Shown here in pieces: positions 5,463 through 7,207 of a stretch of 7,207 nt of DNA. The stretch spans positions 1-7,207 of the forward strand of contig JANOBJ010000154.1 of the NCBI GenBank assembly GCA_031411575.1. Reading direction: 5' to 3'. Numbering within the stretch: position 1 is the stretch's first letter; each line of letters begins with the position of its first letter. The translations under genes and the position numbers were made by a program. The notes under the pieces are model-generated. The model was not told the origin of the DNA. It saw only the letters and a program-made list of their open reading frames with translations, and made no database searches. The stretch comes from JANOBJ01 sp031411575 (GTDB lineage Bacteria; Pseudomonadota; Gammaproteobacteria; Burkholderiales; Burkholderiaceae_C).

Positions 5463-6340
5463 GACTCAGCCCGCAACAACAGGAGCAGTTTGACCGCGAG
5501 GGTTACCTGTTCTTCCCCAGCCTGTTCACCCCCGAAGAAACCAAGAACCTGACCGACGCCGTGCCCGATCTGTACGCCCGGCGCGAAGCGTTCAACGTGC
5601 GCGAAAAAGACAGCGATGCGGTGCGCACCAACTTCGCCGCCCACATGATCAGCGAGCCGTTTGCCCGGCTGGCGCGCCACCCGCGCATGATCGAACCGGT
5701 GGAAGACCTGTTCGGCGAAAAGCTGTACATGCACCAGTTCAAGATCAACGGCAAGATGGCCTTTGAAGGCGATGTGTGGCAGTGGCACCAGGACTACGGC
5801 ACCTGGCTCAACGACGACATGATGCCCACCGAGCGCGCGATGAACGTCGCCATCTTCCTGGACGACGTCAACGAGTACAACGGCCCGCTGATGTTCATCC
5901 CCGGCAGCCACAAGAAGGGCGTGGTCGAGGCCAAGCACGACCTCACCACCACCAGCTACCCGCTGTGGACGGTCGACAACGACCTGATCCGCCAGCTGGT
6001 GGACCGTGCAGGCGGAAAAAATGGCGGCATCGTCAGCCCCAAGGGCCCGGCCGGTTCGATGATTTTGTTCCACAGCTGCCTGGTGCATGCGTCCAGCAGC
6101 AACCTCTCGCCGTTCAACCGCGTGAGCGTCTACCTGAGCCTGTGCGCGGTGAGCAACCACATCCGCCGTCACAAGCGGCCCGAGTTCATCGCGCACCGCG
6201 ACTTCACGCCGATCGAATGCCTGCCCGACGACTGCCTGCTGAAGGACTACCCGGTGGATCTGCCGTGGAAGGATGGCCTGCCGGCCAGCGCGCTGCAGAC
6301 CACGTCGGTGCCGTTTGACGAAATGAAAAAAGCAGCATGA
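5459..6340 (+). CDS. Phytanoyl-CoA dioxygenase (PhyH) family Fe(II)/2-oxoglutarate oxygenase, EctD-like
   Basis: Such enzymes hydroxylate a small molecule using O2 and 2-oxoglutarate, releasing succinate and CO2. The 293-residue protein carries the full facial triad: H110-x-D112 in WQWHQDYGTW and H210 in CLVHASSSN, with R221 (FNRVSVYLS) placed to bind 2-oxoglutarate. Segment WHQDYGTWLNDDMMP (109-123), followed by NGPLMFIPGSHKKG (141-154) and PKGPAGSMILF (194-204), parallels ectoine hydroxylase EctD. EctD's signature differs at several substrate-side positions (it has WHSDFETWH), and no ectABC genes are visible, so ectoine is not the assumed substrate. It overlaps the regulator by 4 bp. The oxidoreductase after it begins 82 bp downstream, suggesting a hydroxylation-then-oxidation sequence. 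No signal peptide, so it is cytoplasmic. Confidence 0.9.
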   Translation: MRLSPQQQEQFDREGYLFFPSLFTPEETKNLTDAVPDLYARREAFNVREKDSDAVRTNFAAHMISEPFARLARHPRMIEPVEDLFGEKLYMHQFKINGKMAFEGDVWQWHQDYGTWLNDDMMPTERAMNVAIFLDDVNEYNGPLMFIPGSHKKGVVEAKHDLTTTSYPLWTVDNDLIRQLVDRAGGKNGGIVSPKGPAGSMILFHSCLVHASSSNLSPFNRVSVYLSLCAVSNHIRRHKRPEFIAHRDFTPIECLPDDCLLKDYPVDLPWKDGLPASALQTTSVPFDEMKKAA

Positions 6341-6426
6341 GCGCCGCGCTGAACCGCTTCAAGCAAGCTCGCGCCCCCTCGGGAGGCCGCGCCGTACACG
6401 CAGTGACAAGCATGGGGGCACGATGA
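6337..6426 (+). CDS. Possible 29-residue ORF linking dioxygenase and oxidoreductase genes
   Basis: The ATG at 6337 overlaps the dioxygenase stop (ATGA), and the TGA at 6424-6426 overlaps the oxidoreductase ATG at 6423 (ATGA), so the frame exactly fills the gap. The peptide starts MSAALNRFKQARAPSGG and is basic, without a membrane segment or known motif. It could be a translated linker coupling the two genes. The sequence also carries an inverted repeat resembling intergenic repeats of this bacterial family, so the frame may be fortuitous. Confidence 0.2.
   Translation: MSAALNRFKQARAPSGGRAVHAVTSMGAR
6373..6419. repeat. GC-rich inverted repeat between operon genes
   Basis: GCCCCC (6373-6378) and GGGGGC (6414-6419) are perfect 6-bp arms 35 bp apart, extended by a T on the inner side of the left arm and an A or T mismatch on the right. 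The right arm ends 3 bp before the oxidoreductase ATG and contains its only purine-rich ribosome-binding candidate (GGGGG, 6414-6418). Pairing of the arms could therefore mask that site. No T-run follows, so it does not look like a terminator. Confidence 0.4.
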
Positions 6427-7207
6427 ACCTTTACACCAAACTCCAGCAGCGCGCGGCCGACAACAAGCCCGTGCGCATCGGCCTGATTGGCGCTGGAAAA
6501 TTCGGCTCGATGTACCTCGCGCAGATCCCGCGCACGCCGGGCGTGCACCTGGTGGGCATCGCGGATCTGTCACCCGACGCGGCGCGCACCAACCTTGCCC
6601 GTGTGGGCTGGGACCCCGAGCGGGTGCAGGCACCGTCGCTCGATGCGGCCGTCAAGGCGGGCACCACGCATATCAGCGACAACTGGCAGGCGCTGGTGAG
6701 TCACCCGGCCATCGACATCATCGTCGAGTGCACCGGCAACCCGGTGGCGGCGGTGGATCACATCCTGCAGGCCTTTGCCAACCGCAAGCATGTGGTCAAC
6801 GTGACGGTGGAGGCCGACGCGTTTTGCGGGCCTCTGCTGGCGCGCAAGGCGGCCGATGCAGGCGTGGTGTATTCGCTGGCGTTCGGCGACCAGCCGGCGC
6901 TGATCTGCGATCTGGTGGACTGGGCGCGCACCTGCGGCTTCCCGGTGGTGGCCGCTGGGCGGGGCCACAAGTGGTTGCCGCACTTCAGCGAATCGACGCC
7001 CGAGACGGTGTGGGGCAACTACGGCCTTACGCCCGAGCAGGCGGCGCGCGGCGGGCTCAACCCGAAGATGTTCAACAGCTTTCTGGACGGCTCCAAGCCG
7101 TCGATCGAATGCACGGCGGTATCCAACGCCACCGGCCTGAGCGTGCCCGGCAATGGCCTGTTGTACCCGCCGGCCAGTGTGGAAGACATTCCGTTCGTGA
7201 CACGCCC
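6423..7207 (+). CDS. NAD(P)-binding oxidoreductase, predicted homoserine dehydrogenase-like (partial)
   Basis: The frame is open to the window end, giving the first 261 residues. A Rossmann fold starts at IGLIGAGKFGSMYL (19-32) with the glycine motif GAGKFG (23-28). The acidic D48 (GIADLS), after the second strand, suggests NAD rather than NADP. VECTGNP (101-107) and HVVNVTVEAD (123-132) fit the Gfo/Idh/homoserine dehydrogenase type fold. AFGDQPALICDLVDWARTCGF (153-173) and AAGRGHKW (177-184) match my memory of the COG4091 proteins, which usually end in a SAF domain at about 430-450 residues; that part is outside the window. It probably oxidises an alcohol or semialdehyde arising from the dioxygenase product. 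The start at 6423 has only a weak ribosome site (GGGGG). No amino-acid synthesis neighbours are seen, so a true homoserine dehydrogenase (hom) is unlikely. Confidence 0.85.
   Translation, partial: MNLYTKLQQRAADNKPVRIGLIGAGKFGSMYLAQIPRTPGVHLVGIADLSPDAARTNLARVGWDPERVQAPSLDAAVKAGTTHISDNWQALVSHPAIDIIVECTGNPVAAVDHILQAFANRKHVVNVTVEADAFCGPLLARKAADAGVVYSLAFGDQPALICDLVDWARTCGFPVVAAGRGHKWLPHFSESTPETVWGNYGLTPEQAARGGLNPKMFNSFLDGSKPSIECTAVSNATGLSVPGNGLLYPPASVEDIPFVTR

Noticed and set aside
6373..6419. Terminator between dioxygenase and oxidoreductase genes
   Set aside because: The inverted repeat has a 35-bp loop and no T-run, and the next gene starts 3 bp after it.
1..7207. CRISPR array, tRNA or rRNA gene, transposase or integration site
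   Set aside because: No regularly spaced repeats, tRNA-like clover elements, rRNA sequence or transposase motifs could be seen on either strand.

Overview
The window is GC-rich, tightly packed chromosomal DNA. Its codon use is strongly G/C-biased at third positions. The gene content and the AT-rich TGCT...AGCA palindromes suggest a betaproteobacterium of the order Burkholderiales, probably family Comamonadaceae (the Acidovorax/Variovorax/Polaromonas group). This placement rests on recognition of protein style and repeat style, not on a search.

Left part (1-2744), housekeeping genes. The 5' two-thirds of a UvrD-type DNA helicase gene sits on the minus strand and continues off the left edge. 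Its reading frame and motifs are preserved, but two in-frame stop codons (TAA and TGA, three codons apart) break it near codon 186. Only 23 bp away and divergent lies a gene for an exported protein of unknown function with a CxxC motif; a clear rho-independent terminator follows it. Next comes a complete 325-residue GMP reductase (guaC) on the plus strand. It is followed by a short intergenic stretch in which the last codons of guaC are imperfectly duplicated.

Right part (2810-7207), a candidate catabolic locus built around a divergent control region at about 4555-4766. To the left, on the minus strand, are an alpha/beta hydrolase resembling arylformamidases and then an RraA/HMG-aldolase-like gene with its own good sigma70 promoter. 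To the right, on the plus strand, is an apparent operon: a FadR-type (FCD) GntR regulator, an EctD-like Fe(II)/2-oxoglutarate dioxygenase of the PhyH family that overlaps the regulator by ATGA, a hairpin-bearing spacer that can also be read as a 29-codon ORF, and the start of an NAD(P)-binding oxidoreductase resembling the predicted homoserine dehydrogenases (COG4091 type), cut by the window end. A perfect 12-bp palindrome (TCTGTATACAGA) in the divergent region is the natural operator candidate for the regulator.

Taken together, the right part reads as a regulated pathway that could hydroxylate, oxidise, hydrolyse and cleave an unidentified small molecule. The substrate cannot be read from the sequence. 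This cluster is the best candidate for an undescribed system; the interrupted uvrD is the most striking local anomaly.
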